NCBI GenBank assembly: GCA_021234155.1
Contig: JAJEKV010000034.1
Span: 1,490,001 to 1,554,000 of the forward strand
Direction of reading: 5' to 3'
Origin: Isoetes taiwanensis
Taxonomy: Eukaryota > Streptophyta > Lycopodiopsida > Isoetales > Isoetaceae
Length of the DNA: 64,000 nucleotides
The position numbers and the translations under genes were made by a program. Below, one piece after another: positions 52,506 to 64,000 of this stretch. Below the pieces are notes generated by a model, which did no database searches, was not told where the DNA came from, and was given only the letters and a program-made list of their open reading frames with translations. Numbering within the stretch: the stretch's first letter is position 1; every line of letters starts with the position of its first letter.

Positions 52506-54621
52506 TCAATGATCCAAGTTTTTGTTAGACGAACTGTAATTCTCCTCTGCTGGGACAGAAAGCGAACAAGGATCTGCATCTTTGAGCCTGTCATCATTGC
52601 AGTCCTCATAAGTGACCAGAGAAACAGGAGTTCCATTTTCAATTTCAATCCCACATATTTGTGGTTTGGGCTGATTTGATGGCACAGTAGAATCACTAAT
52701 TCCTGCAACAGAGCTCAGCGACAAATTAAAATTATCCCCCTCGTAAGCAGTAACAGGGGAAGGATTTTTCTGGGTTTGGAGCATCCATGGCAATCCATCA
52801 AATGGAGGTGCAGGGTTATCTAACAACCCACACCCAATGTTCTGTTCCCTCATATTGTCACCAGAACACATTTGAAACCCTGCATTCTGTTCCAAAAATT
52901 TATACTCTCCCATTGAAGGAAAGAACTGCTGTGCTGCATCTGACCTGTTGGCACCTTGGTCTCCACTGTAATCATTCTCTTCAGTTTGCCCGTATTCAGA
53001 TTCTAACCTCTGCGTGCTTGTGGCAAAACTGGCACAATTTGTTTTCAATCCATATGAAGTGGGATCATTCATGCCATCAAGAAGAAATCCAGTTGTCTCT
53101 TGAAGATTTCTGATTGACAAGGCTGTATCCTGAATATTTCTGTTAAATGAGAACCCCAAAACCCCATCACAAGGGTCTAATTGATGCTGTTCTATGTCTT
53201 TCAGTTGAGAAACAATGCTGTAGGACCTTGAAATATCAATGACAGGCATTAAAGGTCTTCCTGTTATCACTGGTCCATCACAATCTGGAGGAATCTGTGC
53301 GAAGTAGTTTAAGTTAGGCGATGCGTGAAAATTGGATTGCGCTAGGCCCGGATATGCAGGTGGAACATGAACTTTTGGTACTGCAGAAGAAACTGAATTC
53401 TGTCCAGCGAGCCTAGGAGGAACGACATATAACAATATTTTATGAGATCGAAATGTAAATTTCTTAAACTGAACTTGTTTACTTACATGTATTGGGGAAA
53501 TCCCTGCTGCATTACAAGCTGTCGAGCATGTAGCAGTTGTTCTCGTTCTCTCTCTGTCAGTATACAAACGAGTTCTTTGAGACAAAGAAGATATATGTGC
53601 TTGGTACATTGTTTTTTGCTTGGCTGGAAGAAAAGAAAACAAAAACATTGCCTTGCAATGAGCAGCATCAAAGGGACTTGAAATTCTCTATGGAAGGAGA
53701 AAACAGAGACCTTGCCTATGACGGTTCATATGACCACCAAGAGCTTGAGACTTTGCAAACTTCATGGGACAAAATCTGCACTCGTAAGGCTTGAGACTGA
53801 TCTCTTCCTCACTGGAATCGGACTGACGTTTACGTTTTCCTGTGTTAAGAAATTTGTGGGAATTCACAATCATGCACTCACGTTATGCTTGACAGACATC
53901 TGATCCAATATAAATCAATGGAAAATGGAGAAAGTAATTGGGTGATGAATCTAAAGAACATGCATAGCTATAAATAGTACAAGAGACTAACTGAAAGAAC
54001 TTACTATAAAACTACAAACCTATTGACCTGAGGGCCAAAGTTACCCTGATATAGCATGTAATGTAACTTCATGACGATAAAGATTGTCTAAAGCACGTAT
54101 GCTTGTCTACTAACTACGTTAAAAAATACATGCCATGACCGAAACCAAAATTACACATAACCAGGATTACATATGGGACCAAAATAACAATGATAATATG
54201 GCCTATGATGGCCTCAAATCATCAGCATAACATCATGATCATCTACCACCATCAAAATCAGCATAATCAATATGACATTTTAACGAAGAAAGAAATTTCA
54301 CTGAGGTAAAATGTCTACAGGAACAATTTTAGAAGATATTCAGTACCAACATAATAATTGAAAACTGGCTATGGAACTACCTAGTTAACAGAAGTGGAAA
54401 ACTGGAAATAAGAAGGGGAGAGCAGAACCTGGCTTCTCACTGCTACCAGCAGTACTGCTGCTAGAGAGCTCAATGTTCCACTGAGAGGTAGCTTCTTGAG
54501 GGTCAGAAGACGGATGCTGCTGGAACCCTAGTGATCTGGGGTAAGAATTGAAGTTATAAGCTCCACTGCCGTGTTCAAATTCAAAGTCCCTCTCGGCCTC
54601 CTGCTGCCCTGGATCTGCCAT
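52506..54621 (-). CDS. C2H2 (QALGGH) zinc-finger protein, JAGGED-like; four exons
   Basis: Exons on the minus strand: 54621-54429, 53839-53711, 53553-53487, 53412-52506. All introns are GT-AG and the phases join to 1296 nt (431 residues). ATG 54621 (MADPGQQEAERD) is the first ATG in frame. The frame upstream is open to a stop near 54795 but has no ATG. Order of features: acidic Ser-rich N-terminus, basic GKRKRQ (likely nuclear signal), one finger YECRFCPMKFAKSQALGGHM with spacing C-x2-C-x12-H-x3-H, then RHRQEREREQLLHARQLV. That last block closely resembles JAGGED/NUBBIN-type proteins. The long C-terminus (302 residues) is Gln/Ser/Asn-rich with an LxLxL-like NLSLS. The family is nuclear transcription factors acting in lateral organ growth. 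No defect was seen, and it is the only intact host gene in the window. Confidence 0.85.
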
Positions 54622-55300
54622 GGCAGGAAGAAGAGTGGCCCATTTCTGCAGTGGTTCCAAGTTTTCTTGGCCCGATTCTTCAGCGGCCCACTGCAGTTTC
54701 TCGGGCACACCTGCAGGTGCCGCTGTTGCATGCTTGCATGCAGCATGCAGCTCGAGCTCCAAATTGGTAAGTCTTTTGTTCCGGCCAGAAATTTAGGGAA
54801 AAGTTCGATCCTAAGCCTTTCTGTTGCCATTTGGCTTATGCTCTTTCGTTTTGAGTATCTAGGGTTTATCTCCCATTTTAGGAAAGAGTATTGGTGGTTG
54901 TTACATACTAATGGAGCCAGAAGAATCTTACCGAACTTCTATTACCTACTCAATTGAAATTGAATTGCATAGTGAAATTCAATTGCATATGTGGAATCAC
55001 CGTGTAAAGATCGTAACTTATATTAAGGAATTCTAATGTCATGTCCTCCAAGACGTCCACCCTAGTCTCTCATCCTATGTCTTGTTTCTATAGGATATTC
55101 AAGGGGGGTATTGCATAACATATATGAGCTTTTTTTACAGGAATTATTAAATTTAATACTGATTCAAGTTTATCCCACAGTACACATCATGGGCATCCGG
55201 CATAGATATGTGACAATATTTATCCAATTACCATTGGGACGAAGGAGGTTTCATACTTAAGTATAAGATTGGAAAGAGCATTGTAATGCATGGTTTGTCT
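54622..55300. other. Upstream region of the zinc-finger gene
   Basis: No gene. Presumed 5' UTR and promoter of the minus-strand zinc-finger gene. Contains TGAAATTCAATTGCATA repeats near 54956-54990 that form a small palindrome. Confidence 0.4.
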
Positions 55301-55308
55301 GTTGGTCT

Positions 55309-55557
55309 GTGCAGCCAGAACACTACGTGGTGCTTGCCAGTTCTGATCCCAAGCTTTTACAACAATATCTTAATGGTCGTTTTTCTCAAAAGATATGGGA
55401 TGCAGTTGTCATGGCCCAAGTTAAAACTGATCATTATCGTGCACATATAAATTCCACTTTGGCACCAGGACCACAAGCTTATTTGCTTGCTTCATTGTCT
55501 AGGAAAAAGCTTGTAGCTATTGCATCCATTCGCACAGGGTCCCACAACCTACGGTAG
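55309..55557 (+). other. Possible isolated exon, unknown protein
   Basis: An acceptor-like CTGTGCAG is followed by an 81-codon open stretch (PEHYVVLASSDPKLLQQYLN, IWDAVVMAQVKTDHYRAHIN, LLASLSRKKLVAIASI) that looks protein-like in composition. No family recognised and no neighbouring exon found. Confidence 0.3.
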
Positions 55558-55929
55558 ATGGGAATAACTGCCATTGTTGCGAGAAGCGAGATTATGTGCA
55601 TGTTGCTAGTTACAGATTATTGAGGATGAAAGCCATACTCTTCTAAGATGTCCTACTTTTGAGATGATCATGAATTGTTGTTTGATCGTAGCATTCCATT
55701 CCACGCTTCCACAACTTCTCATTGCACCATCTGTGCATGACTTAGCATTATACATATCTAAGGTTCTAGATGAGCGTCTTTATCGTGGTCTACTTTTTGT
55801 TTTCCTGATCGTCTAGTATCATCACTATTGCAAAGGTTTTCTCTTGCAAATCTTTCGAGGCAGGAATTTTTTTATCCTAGTAGTAATGGTTGTACTAGCC
55901 CATTGTATGGGTCTCATGACCTCTTGGTC

Positions 55930-56580
55930 TTCGTGGGTGTTAAAAAAATATATTCTATTCTTTTCATACATTTCAAAGGATTGAAAACAAATAGATAGAG
56001 TTCTTTATGTCATAGAGAAAAAGTGGATAATCATCATTGGAAAAGAAAATTGGGGTTTCCACACCATTTACCATCATAGTCCCAACACTTATTGTGATGT
56101 TTGTTGTTCTAATTAAAGGCTCAGGGGATATTTGTTGTGTTCTAAACGAGGTGCACCCTGGACCACCACAGTCGTCGGATCTGTCAATCCGACGACCCAG
56201 ACTGTATGTTGGAGCCTCTGGACACCTCTCGTTTCGATTATGCTCAATTATGATTGGGGACACCTATGATTTTAAGATGTCGAATACGAGTTTGCCTAAG
56301 GTTTGGATGGTATATCGAGCCTCTATATGGTTTCACTTAAGCTTTTAGAATATGAAATACGGGGATTCGAACCTCTACCAAAATAACTCAATGTCCTAAT
56401 AAGACTACTTTAACCAATCTAACCAGTGAGCTAATGTGACTATTTTTTTATCTTAAATCTATGCTTTTTTTTATAATAACCCATTGAATTGTTTTAGGGA
56501 TATGGTCTATGGTTTCAAGAATTATATCTATATCAAATCCCCCTGGAACCCCCTGTTATTTTGCTACATATTAAAGAATA
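55930..56580 (-). repeat. Inverted copy of a dispersed repeat with a tRNA-derived SINE-like unit
   Basis: The minus strand of this stretch matches the plus strand of 58310-58720 and also 57567-57612. Its tRNA-like part has a pol III A box TAGCTCACTGG (56423-56433) and B box GGTTCGAATCC (56363-56373), 60 bp apart. Translated flanks are also related (NRNERCPEAPTYSLGRRID here, KRNERYPQAPTYNLGRKID at 58615). Confidence 0.65.
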
Positions 56581-57566
56581 GTGAGGTTTATAATTAGTAC
56601 GTAATAGAGTGCCCCTACCCTCTCCCTCCAGTTTACAAAGTTGTCTCAAATCTAAATTAAACTCATCTCCTAAAGGAGCTAACTTTTTTATCATTCTAGA
56701 TGTATGTGATGGCAAAGAAAGTAGAAAGGCTATGGGAAGGCTCAGTACTTGTGACAATATAAGAAAGACAGAAAATAGAGTTCAACCACGATGCCAAAAT
56801 TGCCCTTTGAAGAAAAAGAAAGAGCGTTTGAAGAGCTTTGGAATGTGATAATTGAAGGAATGTCCAAGAATCCAAAGGATATCACGTTAACATCAAGTAC
56901 AACCTCCTTGGCTACTAATTTTATTTCTCGTCGTATTTGATGGCTGATAGATGATTTGTTTGCTTTCTTGAATTCTTTGTGCAAGCAGCTATGAGAGGAA
57001 GGTAAATCTGACAAAGCTTCCTTCTGCCATAGCCACGGATAAGAAACAGAGGACATCACAAAAATCTTATTTACGCTCTCATACATTTATTTCGGTATAA
57101 TCTTTATCAAAAAGATATAAATGCAGGCCTTGTAGCAGTGCAAAGTATTTGCATAAATTCATCCAATAGATTAAAGATAATTGAAGCAGGAGTCATATCT
57201 TTGATGTTGAGATTATTGCTTGATTCAAACAAGATAAATATCTAAGTTAGCTTAGTCATTTTAAATATTTTTTGCAATTGTGGAGAGGGAAGGATGGAGG
57301 TTGCGAACCATGCTCTGGCTAGTGCATTTCTACGACATATTTATGTAATGCAAAGTAGTGCAAATTTGTGCTACAATTTGCAGTGCAAGCAGGGCTTTTA
57401 CAAAGTTGTTGCTTCTTGCCCAAGATATATATAGTAAGAAAAAGGTTTTCTGGGTTGCTTACACTTTTGAAAAATACATGGTCAAAAGAGCCATGTAAGC
57501 TAGACATAAGAGGCATTGAACCTACAACCAACTAGGCATTTTCCTTTATATATTTCGGGCGGCAGT

Positions 57567-58720
57567 ATGTAGCAAAATAATAGGGGGTTACAGGGGGATT
57601 TGATATCGGTGTAAAAATTCCATCGATCCGAGCCCTCAGATCGAGATTCTAGAGGGGGCGAGCATGCATGCATTGCATGCCTTCTCTGGTTGGGAGATCA
57701 CTATATTAGGCAAGGTTCTTCATCAACGTCTCATCGGCGTTTTCTTTTCTATCTCAGAGTACCTTTTTCTCTACTTTTTGGAACCCACCATCCCCCCCTT
57801 AATTGTTTAATGTATTTGACGCCTGGCACGCGTGATCATCCCCTCTATTTGAAGAGGTTTTCGTTTTGTTGTCGCGTGGCACGCGTGATCAGCCCCTTCA
57901 CTTTAGGAGGTTTGTTTTATCACATTTGTTCTAGTGTCGGTGATGTGCAGGTATAGGTTAGCAAGCGGCAGCAGCAGTAGCTTTGACTTCTCCATTCGTG
58001 GGTTTTTTGGGAACGAATTCTCAGCCTTGCATGTGTCCAAGCCCCTTGTCGAAGGCTTATCAATAGGGTTTTTCCTCGAAAACCCGAAAGGGCAGGGTTT
58101 TTTAATCCCGATAATAAGCTTTCGGCAGGTACACAGACCAAACATCTATTAGCATGGTATGTCATGGGGTCCAAGTTGTATCGATATTCCCTTTATTTTT
58201 CTTCGTGAATAGTTCGCGTGTGTGGGCTATCCACTATCCACCATTGTAGAAAATCTGTTGAGATGAATGAGAAGCGTATGGGAGGTTTTTGTCGTTTTCA
58301 TGCGAGCCCCATTCTAGAATAACAATTCCTGAAACCATAGACCATATATCTCTAAAACAATTGAATGGGTTATTAATAAAAAAAACATAGATTCAAGATA
58401 AAAAATAATCACATTAGCTCATTAGGTGTATTGGTTAAAGTAATCTTATTAGGATATTGAGTTATTTTGGTAGAGGTCTGAGCCTCCGTATTTCATATTT
58501 TAAAATCTTAGGCAAAGCCGTATAGAGATTTAATATTCCCTCAAAACCTTAGGTGAAATCGTATTTCATATTTCAAAATCATAGGTGCCTCCAATCATAA
58601 ATGACTATAAGCGAAACGAGAGGTACCCACAGGCCCCAACATACAATCTGGGTCGTAAGATCGACGAATTCGACTTGGTTGACCATGAAATAAGTTGTGT
58701 GATTGATATAAGAGAAAACC
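57567..58720 (+). repeat. Second copy of the dispersed repeat, interrupted by an LTR-element fragment
   Basis: 57567-57612 and 58327-58720 together correspond to the contiguous repeat at 56580-55930 in reverse. The A box equivalent TAGCTCATTAG is at 58415-58425 and a degenerate B box is at 58475-58485. ATTCC occurs at both edges of the interruption (57617-57621 and 58327-58331), a possible 5-bp target duplication. Confidence 0.6.
57622..58326 (-). mobile_element. Fragment of the same short-LTR element family as 20740-21700
   Basis: In reverse it carries the CCTTTCGGGTTTTCGAGG segment, GGGGCTGATCACGCGTGCCA, a GGGGGGG purine run (at 57794-57800 on the complement) and GCATGC-rich palindromes followed by GAATCTCGATC, in the same order as 20820-21345. 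Noncoding here. Confidence 0.6.
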
Positions 58721-59059
58721 TTGTTCAGGTATACATAAGTATGACAATTTATAACACAAAAAAAAGTTGGTTAGATGTTAGATTTTACCGTATTGTTATT
58801 TCATCATTCTTATTGGAGTCTTTCCATAGTAAAACACGGTGAAATTAAATAGCCTATTTGGGAAAACCGCTATGACGATATTTTTGAGACCAAAATATTT
58901 GTCACAGCAAAATAAATTTCTTTAGAGCAGAAATGATTCTGTAAACAAAAAATATAATCATAAACATTGTTGCACAAGAAAAAGTACATTTGAGAGATCA
59001 TAATATCAAAGTTTTTTTTGTCAACGAGATCACATTGACAATTAAAACCATTGTGTTTC

Positions 59060-59880
59060 TTGTACAAATTCAACCTCCTTTGCAATACACTTTACATGTG
59101 CCTTGCCAGCCGCTATCATCTATGAGGTATTTATATCTAAATATCTAGTTGCTTCATGGATATCCACTTCCATAGCATCAGCTAACTTGTGAACATGCTC
59201 GAATTTCCTTTCAAATTTGGAGTTGAAGAAGTTGTTACTTCCAAGCAATTCCTTCTCTAACTGCTCAACAAATTCTAAATTCTCCACTTTCTTGAATTTT
59301 TTCGGACTGGATGAGTTTAGACGTTCCTAGGTTCCTCTTTTTCAAATTCCTTTTCATGAAAAGGTTCTTTGGCTTCCATGTGTTTTGCATCAGATTAACA
59401 ATTAAAAATGTCATAGCCTGATCAAGTTGCTTGTTGACTTCCTTGACTTTTCAAATCCAGAATCTAATACTGCATTACCTCTTTCTTGGGCATCTATGGG
59501 CAATTTAGCTTATTCCAATCTTTCTTCATATCCCTTATCAAGTCCATCTAATATGCATACATGTTGGTCAAGTTCGTGTCTTGCTTGATGCTATGACTGG
59601 AAGAGTCTGGAATATGTCTGGGTCTGAAACTGGCCAGCATTTTTTCTAAGATTTCAGAAAAGACGATGAAATGGCATGCCTTATCATCATGCGCAAACAC
59701 TATGCTCCGTATCAGTACAACACACGAAGCTGTACCTACTGAGGAAAAATTGAGGACACATTCAGGGATACTAACCCTTTCACTATGTGATAGGTCGTGG
59801 ATTCTCTTCTTCGGTAAGTTTGATGTGAGATGTGAGGCATGGTGTTGCTTCTTCAGGCTTTGATACCTGAGCAAGACGCA
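59060..59880 (-). pseudogene. Coding-like remnant of unknown gene
   Basis: The minus-strand frame 59874-59548 is open for 108 codons (HHASHLTSNLPKKRIHDLSH, FIVFSEILEKMLASFRPRH). Charged peptides continue with stops downstream (KEPFHEKEFEKEEPRNV near 59370). It has the composition of a decayed nuclear gene exon. No family recognised. Confidence 0.25.
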
Positions 59881-59989
59881 ATTTCCAATTTAGATGCAAA
59901 GGTGTAAGTCAAGCCTCACTTTTGTTATCATACCATATATTCATACCATATATATGTTCTTATGTTTGTCCTCCTAAATCCGGCCGTTG

Positions 59990-60200
59990 ATCCGAGATCC
60001 GACGGCTCACGTGGCTTTGGGCCGTATCTTACGACCCAGATGGCTTGGAGTTTGTGACCGATTATATGTAAGCGATCCTACGGTCCAGGTTGATCTGATC
60101 CTGACCGTTGGTCTGAGATCCTACGGCTCACGTTGCTTTAGATATATCCTACATGATCCTACAGTCCAGATTGATCATCCTACAGCGCATATTGCATGCT
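59990..60200. repeat. Short tandem repeats with GATCCTACGGTCCAG-like unit
   Basis: Variants of GATCCGACGGCTCACGT and GATCCTACGGTCCAGG recur about every 20-60 bp (59997, 60074, 60118, 60156). CCGTTGATCCGAGATCCGACG motifs like this are common in ends of plant repeats. Confidence 0.6.
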
Positions 60201-60259
60201 CGGGCCTTGGTATTTTCAACAAATCTTAAGGAAAGGCTTTTAAAATTTTTTATGTTATT

Positions 60260-60335
60260 GGAAAGATTCGAACCCTGGTTATTAACCCCCCAGCCCCCCA
60301 TTCTAACCACTAGACTAGACATTAATTCTATGAAT
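60260..60335 (-). repeat. tRNA-derived SINE-like unit
   Basis: On the minus strand an A box TAGTCTAGTGG (60307-60317) and B box GGTTCGAATC (60265-60274) lie in tRNA-like order with GTTAGAATGGGG between them. The sequence does not fold into a full cloverleaf that I can see, so it is more likely a SINE head than a tRNA gene. Confidence 0.55.
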
Positions 60336-60364
60336 AATTTATATTTCAAATATACTTAAAGGTA

Positions 60365-61300
60365 ATGTTCTAATTAAGATAAAATAGAATATAACATTCT
60401 AGATAGTTCAAGAACTCTAGAAAGTTCTAAAATCTTCTAGAATGTTCTAGAAAGTTCTAGAATTCTAAAATGTTTTGGAACATAAGAGAATCTAGGAGGA
60501 ATCTAAGAGAATCCTTCCAGAAAGTCCCAAATTATTCTAATAAGTTCTAGAATGTAAGGGAATCTTCGGGAATGTAAGGAAATAGGGAAATACTTCCAGA
60601 AAGTTCTAGAATGTTTTGAAAGTTTCAGAATGTTCTAGATCCAGGAGAATTAAAGGGAATCTAAGGAAATCTCATAAATTACAAGTCTAAAGGAATCTCT
60701 TAAAATCTAGTTGAATCTAAGGGAATCTTCATAATATCTAAGGGAATCTAAAAACATCTCGATGAAATCTTAGAGTTTTTTTAAGATTTTGCGAGCCACA
60801 ATAGAATGTTCTAAAATGTTTCATAATAAAGGTATACAATATAAATCTTGAAAAAAAAAAAAATGTTCTAGATGCTCAGGGTAAGCGCCTCAGTCTAAAA
60901 ATAGAAAGTGTTTTAGAAATGTTGCACAGATCCAAGATAGATTATTTTGGAAGGTTTTAAATGCTCATGGGTAAGCACCTCAATCAAAATAGAAAATTCT
61001 AAGAGAATCTAAGGGTATCTTCATGAATGCTAAATATAGTACATAGAATGTTGAAGAATATAAAGGAATGCTAAAATTGGAACTTGCACTGTTGGAACAT
61101 GCACCGTAGGAAATCTCTAGTTGAATCTAAGGGAATCTTCATAATAAATAGAAAGTGTTTTAGAAATGTTGCACAGATCCAAAATAGATTATTTTTTAAG
61201 GTTCTAAATGCTCATGGGTAAGCACCTCAATCAAAATAGAAAATTCTAAGAGAATCTAAGGTTCATGAATGCTAGAGCACGACAGGGCCTTGCATCGTAA
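60365..61300. repeat. AT-rich tandem repeat region with heat-shock-element-like arrays
   Basis: Repeats of GTTCTAGAA, GAATCTAAGG and GGGAATCTT throughout. A perfect run of alternating TTC and GAA at 5-bp steps lies at 60435-60462. A longer direct repeat (GAAAGTGTTTTAGAAATGTT through AGAGAATCTAAGG) occurs at about 60905-61012 and 61150-61261. No coding frame. Confidence 0.8.
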
Positions 61301-61900
61301 GAACATGCTAAAACTGGAACTTGCACCGTAGGAACATGCATCGTAGGACGTGCTAAATTTCTTGTAATTACATGTGGAAATAATATTGGTATTTTTTAAC
61401 TATGTGTTTGTTTATCCAATCTTGCTCCTCGTATGTTCCAAAAGCAACAAGCAAACTGCTCTGGACTTGGCTCTGACTATATAAACAGTCCAGTAGCTGC
61501 ATCGAGCGAAAAAGCAAAACAATGCAATAGAACATTGTTGTCATATTGGAGATCCCGCTAAATAGATCTAAATATTTTTGAAGATAATATCTCGAGCTTC
61601 ATAATAAGATGCACAATATTTTCCTTTTTCTTAATCGTTTGGCTTCCTCTGGCTTTAGAATAGAGCTAATAGCTTCCATTAAGGCATTAGATAGATTACC
61701 TAAAACATTATCCTCGTTGTGATTTGCCTTAACATATTCCGAATATGAGTCTGCAATGTCATAAAGACTCTGTTATGTAAAATCTGAGAATTATAATGCA
61801 AGATCCGCAAAAGCATAATAGTCCACTTCCATTACACTATTCACATAAGCAAGCATTCTTCAAAGCATGAAAGTTAGAGTTCTTATATCTAATGCCCGCT
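61300..61900 (-). pseudogene. Coding-like remnant, unknown gene
   Basis: The minus strand at about 61770-61610 reads SLYDIADSYSEYVKANHNED and NLSNALMEAISSILKPEEAK then RLRKRK, a helical, charged stretch. Stops interrupt it upstream. No family recognised; it may be a decayed host exon. Confidence 0.25.
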
Positions 61901-64000
61901 GCTTATAATCAGACCTTTCATAATATCCCGGCTATACCTTCAGACAAGCCTTCCCCCCAAGATTTCATCCATCAATTCTGCACCTCAGCATTCGACATTT
62001 CACAAAGATGCCTTAAAAATGTTTTACTGAAAAAATATTTTGTGGGAATCAACTTGTTGTCGTCATCAAAAAGTTTCTTGTCTACACGTTTGGATACAAC
62101 TACCTATTAACTTGGATCATAATCTATCCTGCATTAAAATGAGTTATTTCTCATTTTTCAGGTCTTTGACTTTTAGTCTTCAGGTCTTTGACTCTTTAAC
62201 TTTTGTGGTTTTGTCGTGATCGTTTGACCTCACACTGTGACTCAAATTGTTGGTGTTATTTCATAGTAAAATAACAACTACTTTCACAAACCAATGAACA
62301 TCCATAGGGTAGAACCTCCGAAACTGTTCCAATTTCAAAGTTGTTTGTTCTACCAACTTCTCTTCGTCTCGACTAAACTTCAAATCCACAGGCATGCAAG
62401 TTGCATGTGGCCAGGTGAGTGCCGATGAAGCAAAGGCCCTGACACAAGAAGAAGTGGGAGTCAATGAGGCAAACAACCTATATTGATTTTAAAATTAGTT
62501 ATATATTTGGCATGGTATGCATTTGTATGGCCAACTATAGGAGGCATAATAAAAAATTGCCCCATAGGATTTAAAAGAACTGAAGTGACGGGATTAATAT
62601 ATGTATTGTATTCTCTAAATAACTCATGGACTACTATTCTTTACACATTTTAGGACTTCTAAGTTCTTGAAATGGGTGCAATAAAAGTTTGGACTATACA
62701 TATTGGCATTGAACTTTGGAATTGAAGTACTAGTGCATAATCTCTCTATGTCAATCCGACTAATGGGCTTCCTTGACAGGAAGAGATTGGATCAAAAATA
62801 TTTCATCTCTTCTCAATGTGCTTGACCATTATAGACCATCAATAACATTATATATTTGACCAATGTGACTGATATATATAGCAGGTGAGATTGGACCAAA
62901 ATTGTTTAATCTCTTCTCAATTTGCTTGAGTTATATGACCATCAATAACGTCCTATTTTTTCCATTTCAGTAGATGTCCATATGCTGCATTTCCAAAACC
63001 TCAGAATATTTCCTTTCTTGAGAAGGAATGTGCCGCCTGCATGTATAGGGTGACAAAAAACCCCTATGTTCTCCATTTTTTAAATTAAAAACCCCTAGCA
63101 TACAATATTTCAATAATACTGCATACATAATCCCTCCCAATTTTGTACTTCATTTCATCATTAAAAAATCCATCTCTATACGATCTCATGAGAACATTGT
63201 TTTTATAGATCGACCAAGTGTTTATGGAACATAGTTTGTAGAATGATACAATAGATCAAATGTCTTTCCATGTTCCCAACTGTAATGACAAAATCGTCCA
63301 TGCTTCTTCATCTAATTGATACATTTGACCCTAAATGCTAGAGTGGAAACCTTATCCTTCAATGCACATTTTAGCTCAAGAACAAGTAGACTGCCGAAGA
63401 AGTTTGATCTTTCCACGTCATATGATTTAGTTCGCCACCACCTATATACCCTTCTCGTTTATGCGCAAGGAATTAAAAAAAAAAAATAGTATCATGTGGA
63501 TACATACATGGAAGCCCTGAAAATGAATCCCTCGAATTCATGCCCATGGTTTTGGGAGGGTTTTTTATAAGATTCCCCTTGCCCTGTACAAGCTCGACAA
63601 AGTGTGGAACCAGATCTTCAGTAATTGCTCATCATAGCCAGAAAGGGGACATTAGTTACTTCAACAAGCCTGCTCAAGTAGCTCTTTAAATCACACATTG
63701 AGCTCCCCCCGAAAATCATGCTTTCGCCCTATTTACACAAGGGACAAACTGATTGATTCAAAAGTATGGAGCCTCCTGTTATAATTTAGGGAAACTTAAA
63801 ATACCAGCCACTACAAAATGTCTATACATTAATGCACAGTTGGTCCTAACCCATATAGAGCATGCTAGTTGCTGCGATGCATATTTCAAATATTCTCAAA
63901 ACTAAAAGCTGATTTCCACAAGCAGGTGCCCTCTCCGGTTGTACGATATCTTCAATCTTGATCCCTTTGATCCTTGTTGAAACTAGATTTGTAGCTCAAC
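61901..64000. other. Intergenic, no gene recognised
   Basis: AT-rich, with only short ORFs. CAGGTCTTTGACTTTTAGTC is repeated in tandem near 62160-62195, and the pair GGATCAAAAATATTTCATCTC / GGACCAAAATTGTTTAATCTC near 62789 and 62893 marks a local duplication of about 100 bp. Confidence 0.4.

Noticed and set aside
56360-56436. Functional tRNA gene on the minus strand
   Set aside because: The spacing and arms do not give a cloverleaf, and the sequence is part of a longer dispersed repeat.
60260-60335. Functional tRNA gene on the minus strand
   Set aside because: A and B boxes are present but I cannot form a complete cloverleaf or acceptor stem. A SINE head fits better.

Overview
The window is nuclear DNA from a land plant with a large, transposon-packed genome. 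Evidence: a spliced gene for a plant-type QALGGH zinc-finger protein, an initiator-tRNA-Met primer site (TGGTATCAGAGC), a chromodomain Gypsy element, plant LINEs with zf-RVT tails, a PIF/Harbinger element with its Myb/SANT partner, and remnants of plant CCCH zinc-finger and papain-protease genes. A non-flowering plant (fern-like) is my guess, with low confidence. There are no prokaryotic genes, rRNA genes or CRISPR arrays, and only one apparently intact host gene.

Layout. (1) 1-16124: a chromodomain Gypsy element (Gypsy-1, + strand), entering from the left edge. Order: an intronless histone H3/CENH3-like ORF (1-381), a leader with hairpin-forming repeat units (531-604, 726-799), an acidic ORF of unknown function (1098-2618), gag-protease, RT, RNase H, integrase, chromodomain, a double polypurine tract, and an LTR (14550-16124). 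A LINE (about 4356-7975, - strand) splits the protease. A 2.7 kb insertion (about 9177-11874) splits RT from RNase H. The LTR is followed at once by a primer site and a second leader with the same hairpin units, broken at 16824, so this is a tandem LTR-internal-LTR-internal remnant. (2) 17619-19183: a solo LTR of the same family with target duplication GTGTG. (3) 20.7-23.4 kb: end of a short-LTR element and a decayed Copia element. (4) 24.9-25.4 kb: papain-type protease prodomain pseudogene. (5) 26.9-29.6 kb: decayed PIF/Harbinger element split by a 5'-truncated LINE. (6) 30635-48688: a LINE on the - strand with a 20-bp target duplication, whose endonuclease is split by an 11 kb LTR element (Gypsy-2, 34739-45773, target duplication ATTCA). 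(7) 51.7-52.0 kb: CCCH zinc-finger pseudogene. (8) 52506-54621: four-exon JAGGED-like C2H2 zinc-finger gene on the - strand. (9) 55.9-61.3 kb: inverted repeats with tRNA-derived SINE-like units and AT-rich tandem repeats rich in heat-shock-element-like motifs. The last 1.9 kb holds nothing I recognise.

The observation most worth pursuing is the H3/CENH3-like ORF and a second unknown ORF apparently inside a chromodomain retrotransposon, with repeated structured leader units next to them. Whether the H3-like ORF belongs to the element depends on sequence left of the window.
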